64,000 bases of DNA from JBBDIK01 sp040880465. Its GTDB lineage: Bacteria > Actinomycetota > UBA4738 > JBBDHU01. The translations under genes and the position numbers were made by a program. The notes below the pieces were generated by a model. The model worked only from the letters and a program-made list of their open reading frames with translations. It had not been told where the DNA came from and did no database searches. Every line of letters starts with the position of its first letter. The stretch's first letter is position 1. Shown here piece after piece: positions 7,411 to 15,373 of the stretch. The stretch covers positions 248,001-312,000 of the forward strand of contig JBBDIK010000012.1 in assembly GCA_040880465.1 (NCBI GenBank), in the 5' to 3' direction.

Positions 7411-9060
7411 GTGGGCACGGAACCCGATCTGATCCTGACCAGCGCGGCCATCTATACGGTCAACCCGTCCGAACCGTGGGTGGAGGCGCTGGCCGTGCGC
7501 GACGGCCGCATCTCGGCGGTGGGGTCGACCGAGGACATCATGGAACTCCGGGGCCCCGCCACCCGCGTGCTCGACCTCCCCGGCCGCATGGTTCTGCCCG
7601 GCTTCCAGGATGCCCATGTCCATCCGCCGATCGCCGGGATCGACCGCATGCGGTGCGACCTGCTCGAGGTCGAGGGTCGGGAAGAGATCCTCACGGCGGT
7701 GAAGACCTACGCCGAGACTCACCCGGACGAACCCTGGATCCTCGGGAGCGGCTGGGGCACCGGGAGCTTCCCGGGTGGCGTCCCGACCGCCGCCGACCTC
7801 GATGCGGTCGTCCCGGACCGCCCGGTGCTCCTATCGAGCTCGGACGGCCATGCCGCCTGGGCGAACTCGCGGGCCATGGAACTGGCCAGCGTCACGCGCG
7901 CCACGCCGGATCCGCCCGACGGATACCTCGAGCGCGACGCCGCCGGCAACCCGATCGGCACGTTCCAAGAGGGTGCTGCGGATCTGGTCGAGGATGTTGC
8001 GCCCAGTCCGACGAGGGACGATGTCCGTCGAGGACTCCTCGTTGCTCAGGAGTACTTGCACTCGCTGGGCATCACGTCCTGGCAAGACGCGATCGTAGGG
8101 GAGTCCAGCTGGGGCGACACCATCGGCGTCTACCGGGACCTCGGTGAGAGCGGGCAACTCACGGCGAGGGTCGTCGGCGCGCTCTGGTGGGGCCGCGAGC
8201 AAGGTCTGGAGCAGCTGGGCGACCTGCGAGAGAAGCGCACGTCCTTCGCAGCAGGCCGGTTCCGCCCGACCTCCGTCAAGCTCATGCTCGACGGGATCGT
8301 GGAGAACAAGACGGCGGGCGTCCTCGAGCCCTATCTCGGCCCGGACGGGCAACCAACCGCCGAACGCGGCATCGACTTCATCGATCCCGACCTGCTGATG
8401 AAGCTGGCGCCGATGCTCGACGAGGACGGGTTCCAGATGCACTTCCATGCCATCGGCGAACGCGCGGTCCGCAACGCGCTGAACGCGCTGACTCGGGTGC
8501 AGGAGGAAGGCCGACGCGCCCACCGTCACCACATCTCCCACATCCAGATCATCCATCCGGACGACATCGGCAGGTTCGCCGAGCTCGATGTGACGGCCAA
8601 CATGCAGCCACTCTGGGCGTGCCACGAGCCCGCGATGGACGACCTGAACATCCCGATCCTCGGGCAGGAACGGTCGGGGTGGCTCTATCCGTTCGCGAGC
8701 TTGCTGCGCAGTGGGGCACGTCTGGCCGGCGGCAGCGACTGGAACGTGTCCACGCCCAACGTGTTCCTGCAGTCGGAGGTGGCGGTCACGCGGATCGGCC
8801 GGGACGCCCCCGACGCGGATCCGCTGCTCCCCGGGGAGGCGATCACGCTCGATGCCGCGCTCCGTGCCTACACCATGGGGTCGGCGTACGTGAACCACCA
8901 GGACGACGTCACGGGATCGATCGAAGTGGGGAAGTACGCCGACCTGGCGGTCGTGGACCGGAACCTGTTCGCGTCCGACGACGGTCCGATCGGCGATGCC
9001 CGGGTGCTACTTACCCTGGTCGAGGGTGAGGAAGTTTTCTCGAGCGGCGAAGTCGCGTGA
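7411..9060 (+). CDS. YtcJ-like amidohydrolase family protein
   Basis: A 549-aa metal-dependent hydrolase with the urease/dihydroorotase-type fold. Features in order: N-terminal beta-sandwich part (PDLILTSAAIYTVN), metal-binding GFQDAHVHP near residue 70, SSDGHAAWANS typical of the YtcJ group, FHAIGERAVRNAL and HHISHIQIIHPDD with further metal ligands, and GGSDWNVSTPN near residue 445. Family members hydrolyse amides or formamides but the natural substrate is unknown. The leaderless GTG start is supported by a -10 box. A second YtcJ-like paralogue is at 41883. Confidence 0.88.
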   Translation: MGTEPDLILTSAAIYTVNPSEPWVEALAVRDGRISAVGSTEDIMELRGPATRVLDLPGRMVLPGFQDAHVHPPIAGIDRMRCDLLEVEGREEILTAVKTYAETHPDEPWILGSGWGTGSFPGGVPTAADLDAVVPDRPVLLSSSDGHAAWANSRAMELASVTRATPDPPDGYLERDAAGNPIGTFQEGAADLVEDVAPSPTRDDVRRGLLVAQEYLHSLGITSWQDAIVGESSWGDTIGVYRDLGESGQLTARVVGALWWGREQGLEQLGDLREKRTSFAAGRFRPTSVKLMLDGIVENKTAGVLEPYLGPDGQPTAERGIDFIDPDLLMKLAPMLDEDGFQMHFHAIGERAVRNALNALTRVQEEGRRAHRHHISHIQIIHPDDIGRFAELDVTANMQPLWACHEPAMDDLNIPILGQERSGWLYPFASLLRSGARLAGGSDWNVSTPNVFLQSEVAVTRIGRDAPDADPLLPGEAITLDAALRAYTMGSAYVNHQDDVTGSIEVGKYADLAVVDRNLFASDDGPIGDARVLLTLVEGEEVFSSGEVA

Positions 9061-9100
9061 TCCGCTCTGCGAGGTGACCGTCAGACATACCGAATGAGCT

Positions 9101-9170
9101 GCAGACTTACGGCTTGTCTGCCGAAGCGCATCCGTCTCTCGACGGTAGTCGCCGGATGATGCCCGGCTTT
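9101..9170 (+). terminator. Cluster of small hairpins after the amidohydrolase gene
   Basis: Three inverted repeats follow each other: GCAGAC/GTCTGC (9101-9106, 9116-9121), CCGTC/GACGG (9132-9136, 9141-9145) and GCCGG/CCGGC (9151-9155, 9163-9167), the last followed by TTT. The T run is short, so intrinsic termination is only a guess. The rest of 9061-9288 holds no gene I can support. Confidence 0.25.
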
Positions 9171-9226
9171 CGGGGATGCGAACCGAACAGGGAGCGCTGT
9201 ACCATGCTGGGGTCGCGAGCAGCGGT

Positions 9227-9247
9227 GGGGGGGGGGGNNNNNNNNNN
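9227..9247. other. Assembly gap: G run followed by ten N
   Basis: Eleven G residues (9227-9237) run into ten N (9238-9247). The identical N length at both gaps in this window suggests a placeholder of unknown true size. Promoter or operator sequence for the following gene may be missing. Confidence 0.95.
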
Positions 9248-9288
9248 TCGAGCCGTCCGCCGGAGAGAGTTCGAAGGAGGGGTACCGC

Positions 9289-10446
9289 ATGGCTGAGCCA
9301 TTCGACATGAGCCTCGTGCAGCGCGGAGCGCGGTTGCGCAGAACGCCGTATTACGAGGCCGAGCAGAAGCACGGCCCCAAGGGTTACACCGTCTACAACC
9401 ACATGCTGTTCCCGATCCGGTTCGACAGTTTCGAGAACGAGCTCAACACGCTCCTGAACGACGTGACGGTGTGGGATGTCTCGGTCGAGCGCTGCGTCGA
9501 GATCGATGGTCCCGACGGCTTCAAGCTGACCCAGATGATGACGCCGCGCGATCTCTCGAAGTGCGAGATCGGTCAGGCGAAGTACGTCCTGATCTGCGCG
9601 AAGGACGGCGGGATCCTCAACGACCCGGTTCTAACCCGGATGTCCGAGAACAGGTTCTGGCTGGCGCTGGCCTCCAGCGATGTCCTCTTCTACGCGAAGG
9701 GTCTCGCGGATGCCTACGGTCTCGACGCCACGGTCACGGAGGCGGACGTTTCGCCGCTGCAGATCCAGGGGCCGAGGTCGAAGGAGCTGATGGTCGACCT
9801 GTTCGGCGACCAGATCCTGGACATCAAGTACTACTTCTTCATCGAGACCGACCTGGGCGGGATCCCGGTCGTGATCACCCGCACAGGATGGACCTCGGAG
9901 GTCGGGTACGAGATCTATCTGACCGACCGCTCCCGGGGCGTCGAGCTGTACGACCGCATCATCGAGGCGGGGGGCAAGTACAACATCAAGCCCACCGGGC
10001 CGGTCGACATCCGTCGGGTCGAAGGCGCCATCTACAACTGGGGTGCCGACATGACCTGGAAGAACAACCCCCTGGAGCTGACCGGGCTGGAACGGCTCGT
10101 CGACTGGGATCTCCCGGATGACGCGGTCATCTCGTTGCCGGCGCTGCGGGCCATCAAGGAGGAGGGCGTCTCGAGGAAGTTGGTCGGGATCGAGATCGAC
10201 GGTGATCCGCTTCCCGAACTCAACTTCACGAAGTGGCATGTCCACGAGGGCGGGAAGAAGGTCGGCAAGGTCACCTCGGCCATCTACTCGCCACGGCTCG
10301 AAAAGAACGTCGGCTTCGCGTGGGTGCCGATCGAACTCGCGGGGGAGGGGACCAAGGTCGACGTGAAGACTCCGTACGGCGATCGAGCGGCTCAGGTCGT
10401 GCAGATCCCATTCGTCGACCCGAAGAAGACGATCCCGGTTCAGTAA
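9289..10446 (+). CDS. DmdA/GcvT-like folate-dependent methyltransferase, copy A
   Basis: A 385-aa protein of the aminomethyltransferase (GcvT) superfamily, closest by eye to dimethylsulfoniopropionate demethylase DmdA: it shares YTVYNHML (residues 33-40), VWDVSVER, GPDGFKL, DVSPLQIQGPRS, RTGWTSEVGYEIY and AYSP-type C-terminal motifs. Asp112 in GGILNDPVL aligns by eye with the catalytic Asp of GcvT. Such enzymes move a methyl group from a substrate to tetrahydrofolate. Two paralogues and two methyl-THF genes follow. The substrate cannot be read from sequence; DMSP is one option. The ATG has a GAAGGAGGGG ribosome site. Confidence 0.8.
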   Translation: MAEPFDMSLVQRGARLRRTPYYEAEQKHGPKGYTVYNHMLFPIRFDSFENELNTLLNDVTVWDVSVERCVEIDGPDGFKLTQMMTPRDLSKCEIGQAKYVLICAKDGGILNDPVLTRMSENRFWLALASSDVLFYAKGLADAYGLDATVTEADVSPLQIQGPRSKELMVDLFGDQILDIKYYFFIETDLGGIPVVITRTGWTSEVGYEIYLTDRSRGVELYDRIIEAGGKYNIKPTGPVDIRRVEGAIYNWGADMTWKNNPLELTGLERLVDWDLPDDAVISLPALRAIKEEGVSRKLVGIEIDGDPLPELNFTKWHVHEGGKKVGKVTSAIYSPRLEKNVGFAWVPIELAGEGTKVDVKTPYGDRAAQVVQIPFVDPKKTIPVQ

Positions 10447-10484
10447 CCCCGCGGCGTCGCCGATCAGAGCAACGAAGGAGGGGC

Positions 10485-10513
10485 GGGGGGGGGGGGGGGG
10501 GGGNNNNNNNNNN
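10485..10513. other. Assembly gap: 19 G followed by ten N
   Basis: A run of 19 G (10485-10503) leads into ten N (10504-10513). Just before it is GAAGGAGGGG, which looks like a ribosome site but has no following start codon, so sequence between copies A and B may be lost. On the right flank CGCCGC/GCGGCG (10514-10519, 10523-10528) can form a hairpin. Confidence 0.95.
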
Positions 10514-10566
10514 CGCCGCGATGCGGCGGGGCCCCTCCCAACAAGTGGACAAGGCGCGGCACACGG

Positions 10567-10590
10567 CCTTGACTGAGCGGTCAGTCAAGG
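10567..10590. promoter_or_regulatory. Perfect palindrome, probable TetR-family operator
   Basis: CCTTGACTGA and TCAGTCAAGG form a perfect 10-bp inverted repeat around GCGG. Its core resembles operators of TetR-family repressors. It overlaps the -35 box and spacer of the promoter of copy B. No TetR gene is found in the window, so the regulator would be encoded elsewhere. Confidence 0.65.
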
Positions 10591-10598
10591 CATAGCAT
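10569..10598 (+). promoter_or_regulatory. Promoter of demethylase copy B
   Basis: TTGACT (10569-10574) and TAGCAT (10593-10598) are separated by 18 nt, a good housekeeping-sigma arrangement. The palindrome covers the -35 box and the first 16 nt of the spacer, so a bound repressor would block RNA polymerase. The start codon at 10660 is about 61 nt downstream. Confidence 0.6.
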
Positions 10599-10659
10599 CG
10601 CGTTCCGTCCGTGATCTCCCCCGCGCGGGGGACGGCGCCGGATGGAGAGAGGGCCTCGC

Positions 10660-11814
10660 ATGCCGCTCAACGAGGAAGTCACCTTCACCTTCTACGTCGC
10701 GTCGTGGTACCGGAAATCGCCGTACTACGCGAAGACGATCGAGGACGGGGTCAAGAGCTTCGACATCTACAACCACATGCTCATCCCGACCGTGTACGGG
10801 GACGACGTCGACGAGTACTGGCACCTGCTCAACAAGGTCACGATGTGGGATGTTGGCGTTGAACGGCAGGTGGAGATCACCGGGCCGGACGCGTTCGACT
10901 TCACGAACCGGCTGACGTGCCGCGATCTCACACGGTGCGAGGTCGACCAGTGCAAGTACGCACCGATCACGGCGGACGACGGCGGGATCATCAACGATCC
11001 GATCCTGCTGCGCCTAGCTGACGACCACTTCTGGCTCTCCCTCGCGGACTCCGACACGCTGCTGTGGGCCAAAGGGGTTGCCGTGAACAGCGGGATGGAC
11101 GTCACCATCGCGGAACCCGACGTGTCGCCGATGCAGATCCAGGGTCCGAGGTCCAAGGATGTGGTGCGCGATCTGTTCGGAGACAGCATCTTGGACATGA
11201 AGTACTACTGGTGCCGCCAGGTCGAGCTGGCCGGCATCCCGCTCGTGATCAGCCGGACCGGCTGGTCGGGCGAGGTGGGCTACGAGCTGTACCTGCGCGA
11301 CGGGTCGCGGGGACCGGAGTTGTGGGACCTGGTGAAACAGGCCGGCGAGCCCTACGAGATCCGCACGGTCGCCCCGAACGACATCCGTCGCATGGAGGCC
11401 GGTATCTTCAACTACAACAACGATATGTGGATCACCGACACGCCGCTCGAGGTCGAGGGCATGGAGCGGCTGGTGGAGGAGCAGGACGCGGACTACATCG
11501 GCAAGGCCGCGCTCGAGCGGCAGCGACAGGACGGCGTGACCCGTAAGCTCACCGGAGCCTTCATCGACGGCCCGCCGTTCCTCGGATGGCTGGTCGACTT
11601 CTGGCCCGTCCGTAGCGGGGGAGCGGTGGTCGGCCGCGTCACGTCGGCGTGCTACTCGCCGCGGGTGGAGAAGAACCTCGCGTACGTCTGGCTCCCGATG
11701 GAGCTCGCCGCCCCGGGGACTCCCATGGAGATCGAGTCTCCGGATGGGATCTTGACGGGAACGACCACGGGCTTGCCGTTCTTGGACCCGAGGAAGGACG
11801 TCCCCAAGGGCTAG
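10660..11814 (+). CDS. DmdA/GcvT-like folate-dependent methyltransferase, copy B
   Basis: A 384-aa paralogue of copy A with the same architecture: IYNHMLIP (37-44), MWDVGVER, GPDAFDF, Asp113 in GGIINDPIL, SLADSDTLLWAKG, DVSPMQIQGPRS, RTGWSGEVGYELY, DTPLEVEGMERLVE and CYSPRVEKNLAYVW. The start at ATG 10660 has GGAGAGAGGG upstream; an ATG at 10642 is in frame but poorly spaced. The N-terminus (ASWYRKSPYY) resembles copy C more than copy A. A TetR-type operator overlaps its promoter. Expected to pass a methyl group to tetrahydrofolate; substrate unknown. Confidence 0.8.
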   Translation: MPLNEEVTFTFYVASWYRKSPYYAKTIEDGVKSFDIYNHMLIPTVYGDDVDEYWHLLNKVTMWDVGVERQVEITGPDAFDFTNRLTCRDLTRCEVDQCKYAPITADDGGIINDPILLRLADDHFWLSLADSDTLLWAKGVAVNSGMDVTIAEPDVSPMQIQGPRSKDVVRDLFGDSILDMKYYWCRQVELAGIPLVISRTGWSGEVGYELYLRDGSRGPELWDLVKQAGEPYEIRTVAPNDIRRMEAGIFNYNNDMWITDTPLEVEGMERLVEEQDADYIGKAALERQRQDGVTRKLTGAFIDGPPFLGWLVDFWPVRSGGAVVGRVTSACYSPRVEKNLAYVWLPMELAAPGTPMEIESPDGILTGTTTGLPFLDPRKDVPKG

Positions 11815-11904
11815 CGGCGTACGGATTTGGCCCCGGGGAGCCCGGGGTGCGAGGATGCGGTCGCGAGCCACGCTGCGCCGCACGGAGGAGAGAAGGAGCA
11901 ACCG

Positions 11905-13089
11905 ATGGTGAACGAACGCCAGGAGATGCTGGAGAAGAGCGCGACCCTGTACTTCGGGCCGTGGTACCGCAAGTCCCCGTACTTCGAGAAGACGCGTGAG
12001 GCCGGGTGCACGGCCTACGACATCTATAACCACATGTACATCCCCGGCTACTACGACGACCCGGTCGTCGAGTACTGGGCACTCCGCAACGACGTCACGC
12101 TCTGGGATGTCGCCGTCGAGCGAACGGTCGAAGTCAGTGGACCGGACGCCGACAAACTGATCGACATGATCACCTGCCGCGATCTGTCGAGCGTTGCCGT
12201 GCACCAGGGCAAGTACCAGCTGGTGACGGCACCGGACGGCGGGATCGTCAACGACCCGGTCCTCTTGCACCCGAAGCCGAACGTGTGGTGGATGCAGTTG
12301 GCCGACTCGGATGCGGGTCTCTACGCGCTGGGCGTCGCTGCGGTCGCAGGCCTGGACGTTCAGGTGACCCTGCCGGACGTGTATCCGATGCAGGTCCAGG
12401 GCGCGAAGGCCGCGAAGGTGCTCGAGAAGCTCGTGGGCGACGGGATCTACGATCTGAAGTACTACTGGACGGGCGACTTCGAGATCGACGGCATACCCGT
12501 GGTCATCAGCCGCACCGGATGGACTGCGGTGCAGGGCTTCGAGATCAACCTCCTCGGGTATGACGAGGGTGGTCGACTGTGGGACGCCGTCTTGGCTGCG
12601 GGCGAGGAGCACGCGATCCGACCGATCGCTCCGTGCGAGGCTCGGCGTATCGAGGCCGGGATCTTCAACTACGGATCCGACATCCGGCTGACGGATACAC
12701 CGTTCCACGTGATGGGCCTGGAACGCCTGGTCGAAGAGCAGTCGCAGGACTACATCGGCAAGGAAGCGCTCGAGCGGCTTCGCACCGAGGGCGTCGATCG
12801 CAAGCTTGTCGGTATCGAGTTCCCGGACATGCCGGAGCTCCGGGCCGAGATGTCCGAGTACTGGAAGGTGTTCAAGGACGGCGCCGAGGTCGGGCACATG
12901 ACGGATGCGGTGTACTCGCCCGGGCTCGAGAAGAACATCGGCTTCGTCTGGGTCCCGATCGGTCTGGCGGAGCCGGGGACGCCGGTGAACGTCCTGACCG
13001 AGGACGGCGATGAATTGATCGGACAGACCTCGGCGATCCCGTTCGTCGACCAGCGCAAGGAGGTCCCGGCCGGGGATCTGCGCGGCTAA
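11905..13089 (+). CDS. DmdA/GcvT-like folate-dependent methyltransferase, copy C
   Basis: A 394-aa third paralogue. Conserved elements are YNHMYIP (41-47), LWDVAVER, Asp117 in GGIVNDPVL, LADSDAGLYALG, QVQGAKAAKVLEKL, RTGWTAVQGFEINL, DTPFHVMGLERLVEEQ and YSPGLEKNIGFVW. The RTGW-x(3)-GYE pattern of copies A and B is altered to RTGWTAVQGFE, so substrate preference may differ. The start at ATG 11905 has AGAAGGAG upstream; the frame is open to 11827. No promoter is obvious in the 90-nt gap after copy B, so B and C are probably co-transcribed with the folate genes downstream. Confidence 0.8.
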   Translation: MVNERQEMLEKSATLYFGPWYRKSPYFEKTREAGCTAYDIYNHMYIPGYYDDPVVEYWALRNDVTLWDVAVERTVEVSGPDADKLIDMITCRDLSSVAVHQGKYQLVTAPDGGIVNDPVLLHPKPNVWWMQLADSDAGLYALGVAAVAGLDVQVTLPDVYPMQVQGAKAAKVLEKLVGDGIYDLKYYWTGDFEIDGIPVVISRTGWTAVQGFEINLLGYDEGGRLWDAVLAAGEEHAIRPIAPCEARRIEAGIFNYGSDIRLTDTPFHVMGLERLVEEQSQDYIGKEALERLRTEGVDRKLVGIEFPDMPELRAEMSEYWKVFKDGAEVGHMTDAVYSPGLEKNIGFVWVPIGLAEPGTPVNVLTEDGDELIGQTSAIPFVDQRKEVPAGDLRG

Positions 13090-13187
13090 ACGCCAGGTCA
13101 GGCTGACGCTGGGTCAGGACCCGTGTGGGAGAATCGTGCGGGCGGGCCGTTCGCGGTTCGCCCGTCGTGACCAGGGAGGCTGGGCGG

Positions 13188-13610
13188 ATGAAGCCCGAGG
13201 GACGACCACCGGCGGAGCGCGTCGGGGGCCTGCGCAAGGTGATCTTGCTCTTCGAGAAGAAGGGCAAGGAGGTGGCGTTCGACTGTCGGATGTGCGGTCA
13301 ATGCATCCTGCACTCGACCGGGCTGACCTGTCCGATGACCTGTCCGAAGAACCTGCGGAACGGTCCGTGCGGCGGCACGATGCTGAACGGGAACTGCGAA
13401 GTGCTGCCCGACAAGCCCTGCGTGTGGGTCCTGGCGTGGGAACGTTCGCGCAAGATGCCGCTCTGGCGCAGCCACATGCGGCATATCAACCCGCCGGTCG
13501 ACTTCCGGCTCCAGGACACCGGCTCGTGGGAGAACTTGGTGACGCGCCGGGATAAGGTCGTGCCCGACGGATGGAAGGCCCACGCCGAACGAGTGGGCAC
13601 CGCCCACTAG
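13188..13610 (+). CDS. MetV-like zinc-binding protein (methylenetetrahydrofolate reductase C-terminal family)
   Basis: A 140-aa protein with a dense cysteine block, CRMCGQCILHSTGLTCPMTC then NGPCGG, characteristic of the MTHFR_C family whose best-known member is MetV, the partner of MetF in acetogens. It probably forms a complex with the methylenetetrahydrofolate reductase encoded next. The ATG at 13188 follows a GGGAGG ribosome site; the frame is open upstream to 13125 but no family sequence lies there. Position after three methyltransferases supports a folate one-carbon role. Confidence 0.85.
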   Translation: MKPEGRPPAERVGGLRKVILLFEKKGKEVAFDCRMCGQCILHSTGLTCPMTCPKNLRNGPCGGTMLNGNCEVLPDKPCVWVLAWERSRKMPLWRSHMRHINPPVDFRLQDTGSWENLVTRRDKVVPDGWKAHAERVGTAH

Positions 13611-13653
13611 TCGCCTGACCGGAACGCCCGGTCACCCGAACCGAAGAGGAGCC

Positions 13654-14607
13654 ATGACCGAACCACGGAGCCACGTCGAGAAGCTGCTGCGCGCCGGGAC
13701 CTTCGTGGTCACCGCCGAGCTGGAGACCACCGACAGCCCCGATCCGGACTCGATCCGCGAAGTAACCGATGTCCTCCGGGGTCATGTCGACGGGCTGAAC
13801 GTCACCGACAACTCCGCGGCGCACCCGCACATCCAGAACGTCGCGGCAGGCCATCTGCTGATCGATCTGGGGTTCGAGCCGATCGTGCAGTTCGTGTGCA
13901 GGGACCGGAACCGGCTGGCGCTGCAGGCGGACCTCCTGGGGGCCATGGCGCTCGGGATCAAGAACATCTGCGTCCTGACGGGGGATGACGTGTCGGCCGG
14001 GGATCACCCGGAGGCCAAGCCGATCTACGACATCGACTCGATCCATCTGCTGCGGATCCTCGACATCATGCGCACCGAGGGCACGTACCTATCGGGCCGC
14101 AGGCTCGACGCCACACCCAGCTTCTTCATGGGATGTGTCGAGAACCCGTTCGCACCGCCGCAAGACTACCGGCCGATCCGGCTCGCGAAGAAGGTCGAGG
14201 CCGGGGCGGAGTTCTGCCAGCTCCAGCTCGTGTTCAACATCGGGCGGATGCGCGAGTTCATGTCGATATGTGCAGACCTCGGTTTGCCCGAGAAGATCTT
14301 CATCCTGCCGTCCGTGTGTATCCCGCGCAGCGCGCGAGCCCTGCACTACATGGCCGAGCAGGTTCCCGGCATCGACGTGCCGGAGGAGCTGCTGGCGCGG
14401 ATGGACGGCACACCGAAGGAGAAGCAGGCGGAGGAGGGCGTGCGCATCGGTCTGGAGATCGTGAAGGAGCTGCGTGACATGGCCGGCGTCGCGGGCGTCC
14501 ATCTGATCTCGATCAAGGCGCCAGAGGTCATCTCGCAGGTGGTGGAGGAGGCCGGGCTGCTCCCGCGGCCGGAGATGGCATCCGCCGCCGGTTCGACGAC
14601 GCCGTAG
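13654..14607 (+). CDS. metF: Methylenetetrahydrofolate reductase (MetF family)
   Basis: Flavin-dependent TIM-barrel enzyme that interconverts 5-methyl- and 5,10-methylene-tetrahydrofolate. The 317-aa protein has TAELETTDSPD at the N-terminus (catalytic Glu region), VDGLNVTDN, QFVCRDRNRLALQADLLGA and ICVLTGDD, in family order, and AGAEFCQLQLVF in the C-terminal half. Next to a MetV-like gene and three demethylase-like genes it may run in the oxidising direction to return methyl-THF to the one-carbon pool, though a normal methionine role is possible. GAAGAGGAG precedes the ATG. Confidence 0.9.
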   Translation: MTEPRSHVEKLLRAGTFVVTAELETTDSPDPDSIREVTDVLRGHVDGLNVTDNSAAHPHIQNVAAGHLLIDLGFEPIVQFVCRDRNRLALQADLLGAMALGIKNICVLTGDDVSAGDHPEAKPIYDIDSIHLLRILDIMRTEGTYLSGRRLDATPSFFMGCVENPFAPPQDYRPIRLAKKVEAGAEFCQLQLVFNIGRMREFMSICADLGLPEKIFILPSVCIPRSARALHYMAEQVPGIDVPEELLARMDGTPKEKQAEEGVRIGLEIVKELRDMAGVAGVHLISIKAPEVISQVVEEAGLLPRPEMASAAGSTTP

Positions 14608-14614
14608 CGCGCGG

Positions 14615-15373
14615 CTAGAGCACGGCCGACAGGAACTTCCTCGTCTCCTCGCGCTGCGGGTTGGCGATGATCTCGGACGGGGGGCCCTCCTCGAGGATGA
14701 CGCCCTCGTGGAAGAACAGGAGCCGGTCGGCGACCTCGCGGGCGAACCCCATCTCGTGCGTCACGACGAGCATGGTCATCCCCTCGGACGCCAGCTCCTT
14801 CATCACCGCAAGCACCTCGCCGATCAATTCCGGGTCGAGCGCCGAGGTCGGCTCGTCGAAGAGCATCACCTTCGGCTGCATCGCGAGCGCGCGGGCGATC
14901 GCGACCCGCTGCTTCTGACCGCCCGAGAGCCGGATCGGGTACTCATCGGCCTTGTCGGCCAGCCCGACTTTCGCGAGGAGGTCGTGGGCCAGCGGCTCGA
15001 CCTCGGCCCGGTCCTGCTTCTTCACGATGAGCGGACCGCTCATGATGTTGTCGATCACCGAGAGGTGCGGGAACAGGTTGAAATCCTGGAACACCATGCC
15101 CGCGTGCGTCCGGAGTCCCCTGATGGACTCCCGGGCTCCCTTGTTGCGATGGGCCGCCGCGTCGACGCGCACCCCGTCGACCTCGATCGTGCCGGCCGTG
15201 GGCTCCTCGAGGAAATTGATGCAGCGCAGGAGGGTCGACTTGCCGGAGCCCGATCGCCCGAAGATGACGATGACCTCGCGCTGCTGGACCTCGATGTTGA
15301 TGTCACTGAGCACCTCGAGATCTCCGAAGGACTTCCGGAGATGTTCGACGCGAACAACTGGTCGGTCGGTCAC
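14615..15373 (-). CDS. Polar amino-acid type ABC transporter ATP-binding protein
   Basis: A 252-aa ATPase of the GlnQ/HisP group. Walker A GRSGSGKST (residues 39-47), Q-loop in GMVFQDFNLFPHL, signature LSGGQKQR, Walker B VMLFDEPTSALDPE and the switch His in VVTHEMGF are all intact. Its start overlaps the permease stop by 4 nt. It is convergent with metF, 7 nt apart. The substrate class is inferred from the subfamily; exact ligand unknown. Confidence 0.93.
   Translation of the reverse strand: MTDRPVVRVEHLRKSFGDLEVLSDINIEVQQREVIVIFGRSGSGKSTLLRCINFLEEPTAGTIEVDGVRVDAAAHRNKGARESIRGLRTHAGMVFQDFNLFPHLSVIDNIMSGPLIVKKQDRAEVEPLAHDLLAKVGLADKADEYPIRLSGGQKQRVAIARALAMQPKVMLFDEPTSALDPELIGEVLAVMKELASEGMTMLVVTHEMGFAREVADRLLFFHEGVILEEGPPSEIIANPQREETRKFLSAVL

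Noticed and set aside
9061..9230. Folate or SAM-type riboswitch in front of the demethylase cluster
   Set aside because: Only small hairpins are visible and no known riboswitch core matched by eye; the gap prevents a firm decision.
11014..12897. Long open frame of 627 codons on the minus strand opposite demethylase copies B and C
   Set aside because: It mirrors the codon structure of real genes on the plus strand, has low-complexity Arg/Asp/His composition and no recognisable domain or ribosome site.
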